64,000 nt of DNA from UBA1941 sp046329555. Lineage in GTDB: Bacteria; Bacteroidota; Bacteroidia; Chitinophagales; LD1. The position numbers and the translations under genes were made by a program. The stretch is taken from assembly GCA_046329555.1 (NCBI GenBank), contig JAXLUK010000005.1, positions 62,001 through 126,000 of the forward strand, read 5' to 3'. Numbering within the stretch: position 1 is the first letter of the stretch; every line of letters begins with the position of its first letter. The notes below the pieces were generated by a model that was given only the letters and a program-made list of their open reading frames with translations, was not told the origin of the DNA and made no database searches. Positions 24,484 through 32,436 of the stretch are shown here, piece after piece.

Positions 24484-25029
24484 ATGCAAGACAAACAATT
24501 TGAAATAGATCTTTTGGACATTCACTGGTTGGAAGACACCCATGAAGAAATTGACTTATGTGCTCACGGACAAGTGAAAGTTAGAATTGGGAATGAAATT
24601 ATTGTTGACCGCAGAGAAAAAGAAAATCACTGGACATTAAGTGCAATGTCAGTTCATTTATTAAGAACAGTTGACAACAATCACAACCCAGAAAGCTTAG
24701 TTGGTGAACATTTGATCCCTTGCTGCGGACACCATATTGATCACCTTGAAAATAATACAGACGTTCATATTCAAGGTTGCTTTGCGGGAATCAATTATTG
24801 GATTCAGCATATTGACCAAATGGTTAAGCTGACAACGGAATTAAAAACAGAAATCGTAATACCGAAAAAAGAGTACGAAATCGAGATAATAACCTTTGTT
24901 GACAAGGTAGAAGAATTTTACAAGAAAAGTAAACCTAAACAAATGCCTGACGACAATTACGACAGAACGGGATACGAAATGATGTGGAAAGAATGGAAAC
25001 GAAGAAGAACTCAAATTGAAACGAAATGA
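24484..25029 (+). CDS. Cassette-encoded hypothetical protein (181 aa)
   Basis: Not recognised. A soluble, acidic-to-neutral 181-residue protein: MQDKQFEIDLLDIHWLEDTH at the start, a beta-rich N-terminal half, then ESLVGEHLIPCCGHHIDHLE with adjacent Cys-Cys and His residues (possible metal site) and a Lys/Glu-rich helical end (KMPDDNYDRTGYEMMWKEWK-like). It has no signal peptide or membrane helix. The gene begins just after the crossover box and ends 11 bp before the attC-like hairpin, so it is the cargo of a single-gene cassette. Cassette cargos often include stress, toxin-immunity or metabolic functions; none can be assigned here. Confidence 0.75.
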   Translation: MQDKQFEIDLLDIHWLEDTHEEIDLCAHGQVKVRIGNEIIVDRREKENHWTLSAMSVHLLRTVDNNHNPESLVGEHLIPCCGHHIDHLENNTDVHIQGCFAGINYWIQHIDQMVKLTTELKTEIVIPKKEYEIEIITFVDKVEEFYKKSKPKQMPDDNYDRTGYEMMWKEWKRRRTQIETK

Positions 25030-25040
25030 AAAGAAAAACT

Positions 25041-25169
25041 GGCTATAACAGCACCTACAAGAAATTGGCGGTTCAGTGGTTAAATGGAGCTTTGTGCTTC
25101 ATAGCAAGTTCAGCTCTGGCAGACAGTTTTCGTCTCCGAAAACGCCAACTTCTTGTAGCTGCAGAACGT
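25041..25169 (+). other. attC-like recombination site 2 (interrupted by truncated IS)
   Basis: The outer left box is GGCTATAAC (25041-25049), the left arm CTACAAGAAATTGGCG (25055-25070) and the right arm CGCCAACTTCTTGTAG (25143-25158). The arms pair at 15 of 16 positions around one mismatched base. The right end GCAGAACGT is interrupted after ACGT (25166-25169) by the second IS copy. Length (~130 bp with the lost box) is within the attC range. The box GTTATAG deviates from the classic GTTRRRY at one position. Confidence 0.65.
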
Positions 25170-25533
25170 CAGGATGTGAAATAACCCTGTTTAATTCTGC
25201 TTTCCACTAAAATTCAATCCTAATTTCCTCCTAAATAAAAAAATAGCGGATTACAGCCGAGTTAAATTTAAGCGGCTAATTCAAGCGCAAAAATAAATTG
25301 CGCTGTAAACGGCTTAAAATCGCCCTGTTTTGAAGACAAAATAGCTGCCCTCTTATAATTCGGTTGCCATTTTTTTAGTTTTTTCATTAATTCATCAAAC
25401 CCGAGGATGTTGATGGTGCGTTTGATGTTATACACGAGGCAAATTAAACTGTGTTCGCCATTTACTTTCTCTCTTCCCTTTAGGTTGGTGTAGTAATAGC
25501 CCCACTTTCGTTTGATGGTACCAAAGACGTGTT
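25170..25533 (-). mobile_element. IS1182-family insertion sequence, truncated copy
   Basis: 364 bp matching the left end of the copy at 22745, beginning CAGGATGTGAAATAACC directly behind ACGT. It covers the non-coding end and the C-terminal transposase codons and stops at CAAAGACGTGTT (25533), where similarity ends abruptly. It differs from the first copy by scattered substitutions and small indels, so it is not a fresh duplicate. The lost right part presumably took the second half of the attC box with it. Confidence 0.85.
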
Positions 25534-25934
25534 GAAGCCCCCCTAAAACTAAGATAGGTTAAAACTAGATTGAAAGTGAAACCCCTGCAGCCCCCACATT
25601 TTTAATGCAGCAAATGACAATACCATTTTCTGCTTAGGGTTTCATGGTTTCAAAAATAAATACGGCTACACTTTGGTTTAAAGCCAATAGCCACCCCACC
25701 TAACGCCCAGCGGCAGCGATTGATACGAAAAGCCCGCAACGCCGGCCTGGGGACATCGTAAGTCTTTAAGACTTACGATGTCTTCAAAGGGAGCCGTCAA
25801 AAGAGATGCAGTTGTGGCCGGCGTGAGGACTTGCAGTGAAAGCGCGGTGCGGCAGCAGGCGGCCGCTGCAACTGATGCGCCTGCTGCCGCAGCCGCCATC
25901 CAATCAAATTATCGACTATAGGTACCCTATGGAT
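25534..25934. repeat. Gene-free stretch with a perfect palindrome and GC-rich repeats
   Basis: No gene is supported. At 25752-25782 a perfect palindrome has 15-bp arms GACATCGTAAGTCTT and AAGACTTACGATGTC around a single T. Around it, on the minus strand, the blocks CTGCAAGTCCTCAC, GCGTTGCGGGCTTTTCG and GGGCGTTAGGTGGGG resemble parts of the dispersed repeat at 5711 and 62934, so this may be a degenerate, palindrome-containing relative. At 25850-25900 CGGCAGCAGGCGGCCGC and the mirrored GCGCCTGCTGCCGC form another inverted pair. Confidence 0.6.
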
Positions 25935-26615
25935 TCAGGCGAGCAAAATTTTAAAAAAATTCCAACCTTCCTGCCACATGACCGTCCAGCTCATGCGGTG
26001 AAATTGCACGCCTTCACGCAGGTTCACCTCAATGGGCTTGATGCGTAAACCCGCGCGCGCACTGCGCGAAATAAACTCGAGATCAAATAAATACCGGTTG
26101 ATGGTGGTTTGTAAAAACAGCGCCTTGCCCGCCGCATTAAATCCTTTTAATCCGCATTGGGTGTCATCTGTTGGCAACCGCAAAAACCGTTGAATACACC
26201 AGCGCAACCCTTTTGAAATAGCCACCCGGAAGGCCGGTAAGTTTTGGTAATACGATGCGTCTTTGATGCCCATCGCAATATCACATTGGTTGGTGGTTAA
26301 TGCCGCCAGCAACTGCCCCATGCTGGCCGTGGTGTAGGGCAAATCAACATCTGTATACAAACAAACATCGCCCGTGGCGCGGGCAGCAGCGGCGCGCAGG
26401 GTAAACCCTTTTCCCGTATTTTCAGCGTGACGGAAAACCACGATGCTCCCGGGTAAAAGCTGCGGCACGCTTACTGCAGCATCGCCATCAATAACCGCCA
26501 CCAACTCAACAGCCGTAACCCCGGGTTGCTGCCCGAGCCATTCAACCTGTTGTTGTAACGTTTCTAACCAATGCTGCGGCGGACGAAAAACGGGGATGAG
26601 CAGCGATACCTTCAT
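25935..26615 (-). CDS. Family 2-like glycosyltransferase
   Basis: A 226-residue GT-A fold transferase. It starts MKVSLLIPVFRPPQHWLETL, with nucleotide-sugar Asp in ELVAVIDGD, HAENTGKGFTLRAAAARATG, and the DxD-type motif YTDVDLPYT for metal-nucleotide binding. FDLEFISRSARAGLRIKPIEV is the dolichol-phosphate-mannose-synthase-like end seen in short GT2 proteins. The start at 26613-26615 overlaps the asparagine-synthase stop (ATGA); longer upstream starts would run deep into that gene and are rejected. It is translationally coupled to the amidotransferase, suggesting joint work on a surface polysaccharide or lipid-linked sugar. No C-terminal membrane segments are present. Acceptor unknown. Confidence 0.85.
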   Translation of the reverse strand: MKVSLLIPVFRPPQHWLETLQQQVEWLGQQPGVTAVELVAVIDGDAAVSVPQLLPGSIVVFRHAENTGKGFTLRAAAARATGDVCLYTDVDLPYTTASMGQLLAALTTNQCDIAMGIKDASYYQNLPAFRVAISKGLRWCIQRFLRLPTDDTQCGLKGFNAAGKALFLQTTINRYLFDLEFISRSARAGLRIKPIEVNLREGVQFHRMSWTVMWQEGWNFFKILLA

Positions 26616-28510
26616 CGCATCCACTTTTTGTACCAGTACTGAAACACCAGTAATCCCCAGATGCGCGCATGTACCTCGCCGGGATCGTTTGAAAACAATT
26701 GCTGCTTCAGTTTTGCCACGGCTTCCACCGAAAACAAACCTTGTTCCTGTATGAACGCATCGCTGAGCAAATCGTCGGTGATTAAGCTGCGCAAATGCGT
26801 TCGGAACCATTGCAGCAGCGGCACTTCAAAGCCGCGCTTGGGCCTGGTGAACAATTCATCGGGCAGCTCTTGCCGGAAGGCCTCTTTCAAAATTTTCTTG
26901 CCGGAGCCTTTCGCAATCTTAAACTGCTGCGGCAGCCGGAAGGCGTAATTCACCACGGTGTAGTCTAACAGCGGCACGCGCACTTCCAGGCTGTTGGCCA
27001 TGCTCATCAAATCAACCTTGGTGAGCATATCGTTGGGCAGCACCATTTGCGTATCGGCCATCAGCACATCGTTCATGTTTTTTCCGGAAATGAACTGCAG
27101 TACTTCATGCTGCCGGCGTTCCATTTCCTGCCGGTTGGCATCGGCCGGCGAGCGCAGCAGCGCCAGCGCATCCTGCTGGTCGATAAACGCGCACCAGCGC
27201 CAGTAGCGGTCGCGCGCGCCCAGTTGCAGGCCGGTGCCGTAGCGTTCCAGTTGGCGGAAGAGATTACCGAATTTTGAATGACGGCTTTTGGGCAATATCC
27301 GGAACAGCGGCAATCCGGCGCGCACGGCCATGTTCACCAGGCTGTTTTCCCGCGCGCGCCATTCGGCCTGATGCTTGTTGTAGCCGCCAAATAATTCATC
27401 GCCACCATCGCCCGAAAGCGCCACGGTGACATGCTTCCGCGTATATTGACTGAGGATATATACCGCAATGGCCGAGGAGTCGGCAAAAGGCTCATCCAGA
27501 TAATCCAGAATGTGGTAGAGGTTTTCGAACATATCGTTCTTGGATATGCTGAAGACGGTGTGTTTGGTGTTGAATTTCTTCGCTACCAGGTTGGCGTAAA
27601 AGGTTTCATCGAAGTAGGGCTCGTCGCTAAACCCGATGGAGTAGGTGTGCAGATCGGGTTGGTGCTTTACGGCCTGTGAAACCACGATTGAAGAATCGAT
27701 ACCTCCGCTTAAGAACGAGCCTAGTGGCACATCGGAAACCAACCGGCGTTGTACGGCGGCTTCTACCAATTGGCGTAGCTCGGTTTTTGCGCTTTCGTAA
27801 TTGGCCGGCGTGGGCGCTACTTCCGCTTCGGGCTTGAAGGGCACCTGGTACCAGCGTTCTTCGCGAAAAGCGCCATTTTCTCCAATAATCTGATAATGCC
27901 CCGGCGCCAGTCGGCTGATGTTCCTGAGCATGGTAGCCGTACCCGGCACATAATTGAGTTGCAGGTACAGCGCCAGCGAGGCGTGATCAATTTGGCGGGC
28001 TACAGGAAACTGCAGCAGCGCCTTCATTTCTGAAGCAAAAATGAATTGCTGCGCATCGCGGTAAACCAACAGCGGCTTGATGCCCATGCGGTCGCGCGCC
28101 AGAAAAACGGTGCGCTCTTGCCGGTCGTAGATAGCAAAGGCGAAGAAGCCGTTGAGGTGTTGCAGGCAATTAGCGCCCATCTGGCGATACAGGTGCAGCA
28201 GCACTTCCGTATCGGAGGTAGAATGAAAATCGGTTTTATGCGAGAGAAACTGCGCTTTCAGCTCGCGGTAATTGAAAATTTCTCCGTTGAAGGCGATGGT
28301 GTACCGTCCTGAATCGTCGGTCATGGGTTGTGAGGCGCTGCCGGAGGTATCGATGATAGACAGGCGGGCATGGCCGAAGGCAGTGTGAGCAGATAGTTGT
28401 TCTGCGCGTTGCAGATCAGGCCCGCGCCTTTGCATTTGCTGCAGCGCTTGCTGCAGGAGGGCTATCTGGTTTTGGGCAGAAAAGGAAACATAACCGGCAA
28501 TACCACACAT
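26612..28510 (-). CDS. asnB: Asparagine synthase (glutamine-hydrolysing)
   Basis: A 632-residue class II amidotransferase. Cys2 of MCGIAGYVSF is the glutaminase nucleophile, and the N-terminal Ntn domain includes RLSIID, FNGEIFNY and TDTEVLLH. The synthetase domain has the ATP-pyrophosphatase loop SGGIDSS (in LGSFLSGGIDSSIVVSQ) and LSGDGGDELFGGYNKH. Length is typical of the bacterial AsnB group. Paralogues of this type are common in polysaccharide and antibiotic clusters, where they amidate sugars or peptides. The overlapping glycosyltransferase gene and the polytopic protein across the divergent promoter make such a role possible, but plain asparagine synthesis also fits. Confidence 0.93.
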   Translation of the reverse strand: MCGIAGYVSFSAQNQIALLQQALQQMQRRGPDLQRAEQLSAHTAFGHARLSIIDTSGSASQPMTDDSGRYTIAFNGEIFNYRELKAQFLSHKTDFHSTSDTEVLLHLYRQMGANCLQHLNGFFAFAIYDRQERTVFLARDRMGIKPLLVYRDAQQFIFASEMKALLQFPVARQIDHASLALYLQLNYVPGTATMLRNISRLAPGHYQIIGENGAFREERWYQVPFKPEAEVAPTPANYESAKTELRQLVEAAVQRRLVSDVPLGSFLSGGIDSSIVVSQAVKHQPDLHTYSIGFSDEPYFDETFYANLVAKKFNTKHTVFSISKNDMFENLYHILDYLDEPFADSSAIAVYILSQYTRKHVTVALSGDGGDELFGGYNKHQAEWRARENSLVNMAVRAGLPLFRILPKSRHSKFGNLFRQLERYGTGLQLGARDRYWRWCAFIDQQDALALLRSPADANRQEMERRQHEVLQFISGKNMNDVLMADTQMVLPNDMLTKVDLMSMANSLEVRVPLLDYTVVNYAFRLPQQFKIAKGSGKKILKEAFRQELPDELFTRPKRGFEVPLLQWFRTHLRSLITDDLLSDAFIQEQGLFSVEAVAKLKQQLFSNDPGEVHARIWGLLVFQYWYKKWMR

Positions 28511-28555
28511 CGTACAGCAAGTATAGTGTAAGTTCTTATTTTTGTTAGCTGCCAG

Positions 28556-29962
28556 ATGGATTCATACGATAAGTGTTTTGAACATTTTGAACGAAGTAAT
28601 TTTCTAGGGACGAACGACCTGGTATTTACGCCCATCTATTTGATGGTCATTTTGTTCTTCGCCTATCGGTTCCGTTCGGCCATGGTGCGCGATGGTTCGC
28701 CGCTGAAGGCGTATTTCATCAGGGGGCTTATGTTTAAGCTGATTGGCGCGCTGGCAGCCGGGCTGATTTACCAATATTACTACAAGGGTGGCGATACGGC
28801 TTATTATTGGTCGTCGGCCAGCACCATCTATGATTATTTCTTCAACGATTTTGATACGGCGGTAAAGTTGCTATCGGCTCAGCCGTTGATTGATCACCCT
28901 GATTTGGTGGGTTCCAGTTTATGTGTGTTGTACATCCGCGATATCAAGGCGTGGACGGTGATTCGTTTTGCGGGAATTTTCAACCTGTTCAGCTTTGACA
29001 GCTACATGGTAACGGCCCTGTTTTTTGCCTGTATTTCGTTCTACGGTAGCTGGAAAATTTTTACGCTTCTGGCCGATCTCTATCCCATGCTCACCAAGGA
29101 GTTTTTCAACTGTATCTTCATGGTGCCTTCGGTGATTTTCTGGGGAAGTGGAATTTTCAAAGATACGATTACGCTTTCGGGGCTGATGCTGATGGTATAT
29201 CATTCGTACGATGCCTTTGTTCGGGGGCGTTTGAATCCGTTTAACATCATCATGATTGCCATTTCGGCCTATGTGGTTTCGATGATTCGATCCTTCTTCA
29301 TCGTTATCATGGTTCCCTGTATGTTTTTGTGGTATTTTGTGAGTTACCGCGACAAAATCAGGAACCGCACTTTGCGAAGAATCGCGCTTCCGCTGGTAAT
29401 TGTGGTATCGGTAGTAGCCATTTTCTTCGGTTTCTCCACCTTTGTAAGCAATTCGCAGGAGTTTAATCAGGATGCGTTGAAGGAGCGGACCAAGAGTATT
29501 CAGGACTGGCACGGCTCGCTGGGCGGTTCGGCGTACACCCTGGGAGATGACCTGGATTATTCGATGGGGGGTATTTTGCAAAAGTTCCCTTTAGCGGTGA
29601 ATGTGACCCTGTTCAGGCCGTATATCTGGGAGGTGCATTCGTTTTTTCAGTTGATTACCGCCATTCAAAGTCTGTTTTTCCTCATCTATACCCTGCGTAC
29701 TATTTTCAAAGCCGGGTTAGGTTATTTTTTCACGGTAATTGGCAGTGATTCATTGGTGATTTTCTGCCTTACCTTTAGTGTTTTCTATGCCTTCGTAAGC
29801 GGTTTTACCAGCTATAATTTCGGGGCTTTAGACCGATACAAAATTCCGTGTTTGGGGTTCTACATGGTGGCCATGGTGGTGATCAACATGAAGGCGCGTG
29901 TGTGGAAGTCGCGCGGGCGGGCCAAGGAAGTAAGTTTTTCCGCTGTAAATTCACGGAAATAG
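28556..29962 (+). CDS. Polytopic membrane protein of unknown function
   Basis: A 468-residue protein with roughly nine hydrophobic helices, starting at LVFTPIYLMVILFFAYRF. Others are IRGLMFKLIGALAAGLIYQY, FIVIMVPCMFLWYFVSY, LVIVVSVVAIFFGFSTFV and LVIFCLTFSVFYAFVSGF. A loop KGGDTAYYWSSASTIYDYFF follows helix 2 and a larger polar loop lies at ~300-350. It has no recognised catalytic motif, though the layout recalls O-antigen/exopolysaccharide membrane proteins. It is divergent from asnB (45 bp between starts) and 37 bp upstream of mreB. A role in surface glycan assembly is a guess from neighbours. Confidence 0.7.
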   Translation: MDSYDKCFEHFERSNFLGTNDLVFTPIYLMVILFFAYRFRSAMVRDGSPLKAYFIRGLMFKLIGALAAGLIYQYYYKGGDTAYYWSSASTIYDYFFNDFDTAVKLLSAQPLIDHPDLVGSSLCVLYIRDIKAWTVIRFAGIFNLFSFDSYMVTALFFACISFYGSWKIFTLLADLYPMLTKEFFNCIFMVPSVIFWGSGIFKDTITLSGLMLMVYHSYDAFVRGRLNPFNIIMIAISAYVVSMIRSFFIVIMVPCMFLWYFVSYRDKIRNRTLRRIALPLVIVVSVVAIFFGFSTFVSNSQEFNQDALKERTKSIQDWHGSLGGSAYTLGDDLDYSMGGILQKFPLAVNVTLFRPYIWEVHSFFQLITAIQSLFFLIYTLRTIFKAGLGYFFTVIGSDSLVIFCLTFSVFYAFVSGFTSYNFGALDRYKIPCLGFYMVAMVVINMKARVWKSRGRAKEVSFSAVNSRK

Positions 29963-29999
29963 GTAGGTTTGGGCGAAATTCAAAGCGGAAGTTAGCAGC

Positions 30000-31025
30000 A
30001 TGGCCTTATTTAATTTTTTCATGGAGGAAATTGCCATCGATTTGGGCACGGCAAATACCCTCATTATTCATAACGATAAAGTAGTAGTAGACGAGCCGTC
30101 TATTGTGGCCATTGACCGGCGCACCGACAAGGTAATTGCCGTAGGGCACCGCGCCATGCAGATGCATGAAAAGACCCACGAAAACATCAAAACCATCCGG
30201 CCGTTGAAAGACGGTGTGATTGCCGATTTTTATGCGGCTGAGAATATGATCAGGGAGATGATTAAGATGATTTTTCAGAAGAAGAAGTTTCTTTTTCCTC
30301 CCCGTTTTAAAATGGTGATTTGTATTCCTTCCGGTATTACGGAAGTGGAAAAGCGCGCGGTGAAAGACAGTGCTGAGCAAGCCGGCGGCCAGGAGGTGAA
30401 GATGGTGTATGAGCCCATGGCGGCGGCCATTGGTATTGGCATTGATGTAGAAGAGCCGAATGGCAATATGATTATCGACATTGGCGGCGGCACAACTGAA
30501 ATTGCGGTGATTGCGCTGAGTGGTATTGTGTGCGATCAGAGTATTCGCGTGGCCGGTGATGAATTTACGCTGGATATTGTTGATTATATGCGGCGTCAGC
30601 ACAATATGCTGATTGGCGAACGCACGGCAGAGAACATCAAGATTAATGTGGGATCGGCCATGACGGATATTGATTCTCCTCCGGATGATTATGCCGTTAA
30701 CGGAAGGGATTTGATGACCGGTATTCCGAAGCAAATCATTGTGTCGTATTCAGAAATTGCGCATGCGCTGGATAAGTCGATTGCCAAGATTGAAGAAGCG
30801 ATTTTGAAGGCGTTGGAAACTACGCCTCCTGAGCTGGCGGCTGATATTTTTAAGACCGGTTTATATCTCACCGGCGGCGGCGCCTTGCTGCGCGGGCTGG
30901 ATAAGCGCATCAGTCAGAAAACCAAGCTGCCGGTGCATGTAGCGGAAGATCCATTGCGCGCAGTGGTGCGTGGTACCGGTATCGCCTTGAAGAATATAGA
31001 CCGGTTTACGTTCCTGATGGACTAG
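30000..31025 (+). CDS. mreB: Rod-shape-determining actin homologue MreB
   Basis: MreB polymerises under the inner membrane and guides the cell-wall elongation machinery. The 341-residue protein has the actin-family phosphate-1 motif AIDLGTANTLI, MVYEPMAAAIGIG, the phosphate-2 motif MIIDIGGGTTEIAVIAL and the adenosine motif LTGGGALLRGLDK. The N-terminus MALFNFFMEE is hydrophobic, compatible with membrane binding. It is first in an mreB-mreC-mreD set with short gaps. Identification is secure and indicates an elongated, walled cell. Confidence 0.97.
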   Translation: MALFNFFMEEIAIDLGTANTLIIHNDKVVVDEPSIVAIDRRTDKVIAVGHRAMQMHEKTHENIKTIRPLKDGVIADFYAAENMIREMIKMIFQKKKFLFPPRFKMVICIPSGITEVEKRAVKDSAEQAGGQEVKMVYEPMAAAIGIGIDVEEPNGNMIIDIGGGTTEIAVIALSGIVCDQSIRVAGDEFTLDIVDYMRRQHNMLIGERTAENIKINVGSAMTDIDSPPDDYAVNGRDLMTGIPKQIIVSYSEIAHALDKSIAKIEEAILKALETTPPELAADIFKTGLYLTGGGALLRGLDKRISQKTKLPVHVAEDPLRAVVRGTGIALKNIDRFTFLMD

Positions 31026-31075
31026 TGCAATTTTTAATTTCAGATATTTTATTTGAAATTGAGTAAGCCTCGATC

Positions 31076-31918
31076 ATGTATAATCTATTACGCTTCCTCG
31101 TCAGGTACTACCTGTTTTTCTTTTTCCTGTTGTTGGAAGGCGTATGTTTCTTTCTGATTTACGAAAACAACCGGTATCACCAGGCGGCGTATGTGAATGT
31201 GGCCAATGAGGCCAGCGGCCGCGTGTATCAGTCGTATGCCCGCGCCAGCGAGTATTTGTCGCTGGGTGCAGTAAACGATTCGCTGGTGGCGGAAAATGCC
31301 CGGCTACATGCACAATTGCTGCAATCGAAATATGAAAATGTGAAGATGGTGGGAGCGATAACCGATTCTCCCGAAATGAAATTCGAACAATTGTACACAT
31401 ACATTCCCGGCAAGGTGATTCGCAACACGGTGAATCAGGCATCTAATTACGTGTATATCGACAAAGGCTCGCTTCAGGGGATTCAGCCGCAAATGGGGGT
31501 GATTAATCTGAATGGTGTAGTAGGACAGGTGGTGAATGTAACGCCGCATTATTCCGCCATCATGTCGTTGTTGAACAAGAATTTTCGGGTGGGTGCCAAG
31601 TTGAAGAAATCGAAATATTTTGGGCCATTATATTGGGAAGGAAAATCGGCCACTGATGCGCGGCTGGAAGAAATTCCGAAGCACGTAAAGATAGCGGTTG
31701 GCGATACGGTGGTGACCAGTGGTTATTCAGAATTATTTCCGGAAGGCATTATGATTGGCCGGGTGAAACGGTTTAAGGCAGAGGCCGACAAGAATTTTCT
31801 GGACATCGAGGTGACGCTTTCCGCCAACATGAACAATCTGGATTACGTTTATGTTGTTAATCATTTACTGAAAAAAGAATTGGAAGTACTGGACACTTCC
31901 GTAGTGAAGAAAAAATGA
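31076..31918 (+). CDS. mreC: Rod-shape-determining protein MreC
   Basis: A 280-residue bitopic protein: N-terminal membrane helix YLFFFFLLLEGVCFFLIY (residues ~13-30), a coiled-coil region ~65-90 (SLVAENARLHAQLLQSKYEN) and two periplasmic beta-barrel domains. NLNGVVGQVVNVTPHYSAIM is the family hallmark, followed by VTSGYSELFPEGIMIGRV. MreC links cytoplasmic MreB to PBP2 and RodA in the periplasm. The stop overlaps the mreD start (ATGA at 31915-31918), as usual in this operon. Confidence 0.95.
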   Translation: MYNLLRFLVRYYLFFFFLLLEGVCFFLIYENNRYHQAAYVNVANEASGRVYQSYARASEYLSLGAVNDSLVAENARLHAQLLQSKYENVKMVGAITDSPEMKFEQLYTYIPGKVIRNTVNQASNYVYIDKGSLQGIQPQMGVINLNGVVGQVVNVTPHYSAIMSLLNKNFRVGAKLKKSKYFGPLYWEGKSATDARLEEIPKHVKIAVGDTVVTSGYSELFPEGIMIGRVKRFKAEADKNFLDIEVTLSANMNNLDYVYVVNHLLKKELEVLDTSVVKKK

Positions 31919-32436
31919 TTGCTACCATTCCCATCAATCTGTTGAGGCTGGTATTGTTACTGGCCGTTCAGGTATTGGTTTTTTCCAATATTCACCTGTC
32001 GCCCATGACCGCGATTTATATCTATCCGCTCTTTATTTTTTTGCTGCCCTTTGAAACGCCGCGCTGGTTACTGTTGATGTTAGGTTTTGGTTTTGGTTTA
32101 CTCCTGGATGTGTTTTTAGGAACCATGGGGATGCATGCTGCAGCCAATACGTTGCTGGCTTACTTGCGGCCCTATCTCATTAAAATTATCACGCCCACCA
32201 GTACAGAATTTGAAATTTCTCCCAGCATTTATCTTCAAGGTGCCGGATGGTTTTTGATTTATTGCGGCATTGGCACGCTGGTTCATTTGTTGTTTTATTT
32301 TTTGCTGGAAAGCGGAACCTTTTATAACCTGTTTTACTTGTTACTGCGCACCGTGCTGAGCACGGCGCTATCGGTTATGTTCATGATGATTTTCATGTAT
32401 CTTTTTGCCTCCAGCAAGAAACGCCGAATGACCTGA
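31915..32436 (+). CDS. mreD: Rod-shape-determining protein MreD
   Basis: A 173-residue inner-membrane protein with five to six helices. FPLF-like features are seen in PLFIFLLPFETPRWLLLML, and FGFGLLLDVFLGTMGMHAAA is the conserved Asp-containing MreD segment. It works with MreC in the elongasome. The start overlaps mreC by 4 bp and the stop TGA shares bases with the ATG of the AraC-type regulator (32434-32438), so all four genes are likely cotranscribed. The short length is normal for the family. Confidence 0.92.
   Translation: MIATIPINLLRLVLLLAVQVLVFSNIHLSPMTAIYIYPLFIFLLPFETPRWLLLMLGFGFGLLLDVFLGTMGMHAAANTLLAYLRPYLIKIITPTSTEFEISPSIYLQGAGWFLIYCGIGTLVHLLFYFLLESGTFYNLFYLLLRTVLSTALSVMFMMIFMYLFASSKKRRMT

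Larger units (their letters stand above)
24455..25169 (+). mobile_element. One-gene integron-like cassette
   Basis: The unit starts at the crossover box GTTATAGCC (24453-24461) and carries one gene beginning 30 bp later. It ends with an attC-like hairpin directly behind the stop codon. The 9-mer GGCTATAAC at 25041-25049 is the exact reverse complement of the starting box. Size, single gene, minimal leader and 3' hairpin are the standard anatomy of integron cassettes. No integrase gene is in the window. Confidence 0.6.

Noticed and set aside
25678..25899. Short ORFs in the GC-rich repeat
   Set aside because: Ala-rich composition is a by-product of the repeats; no start signal or family pattern.
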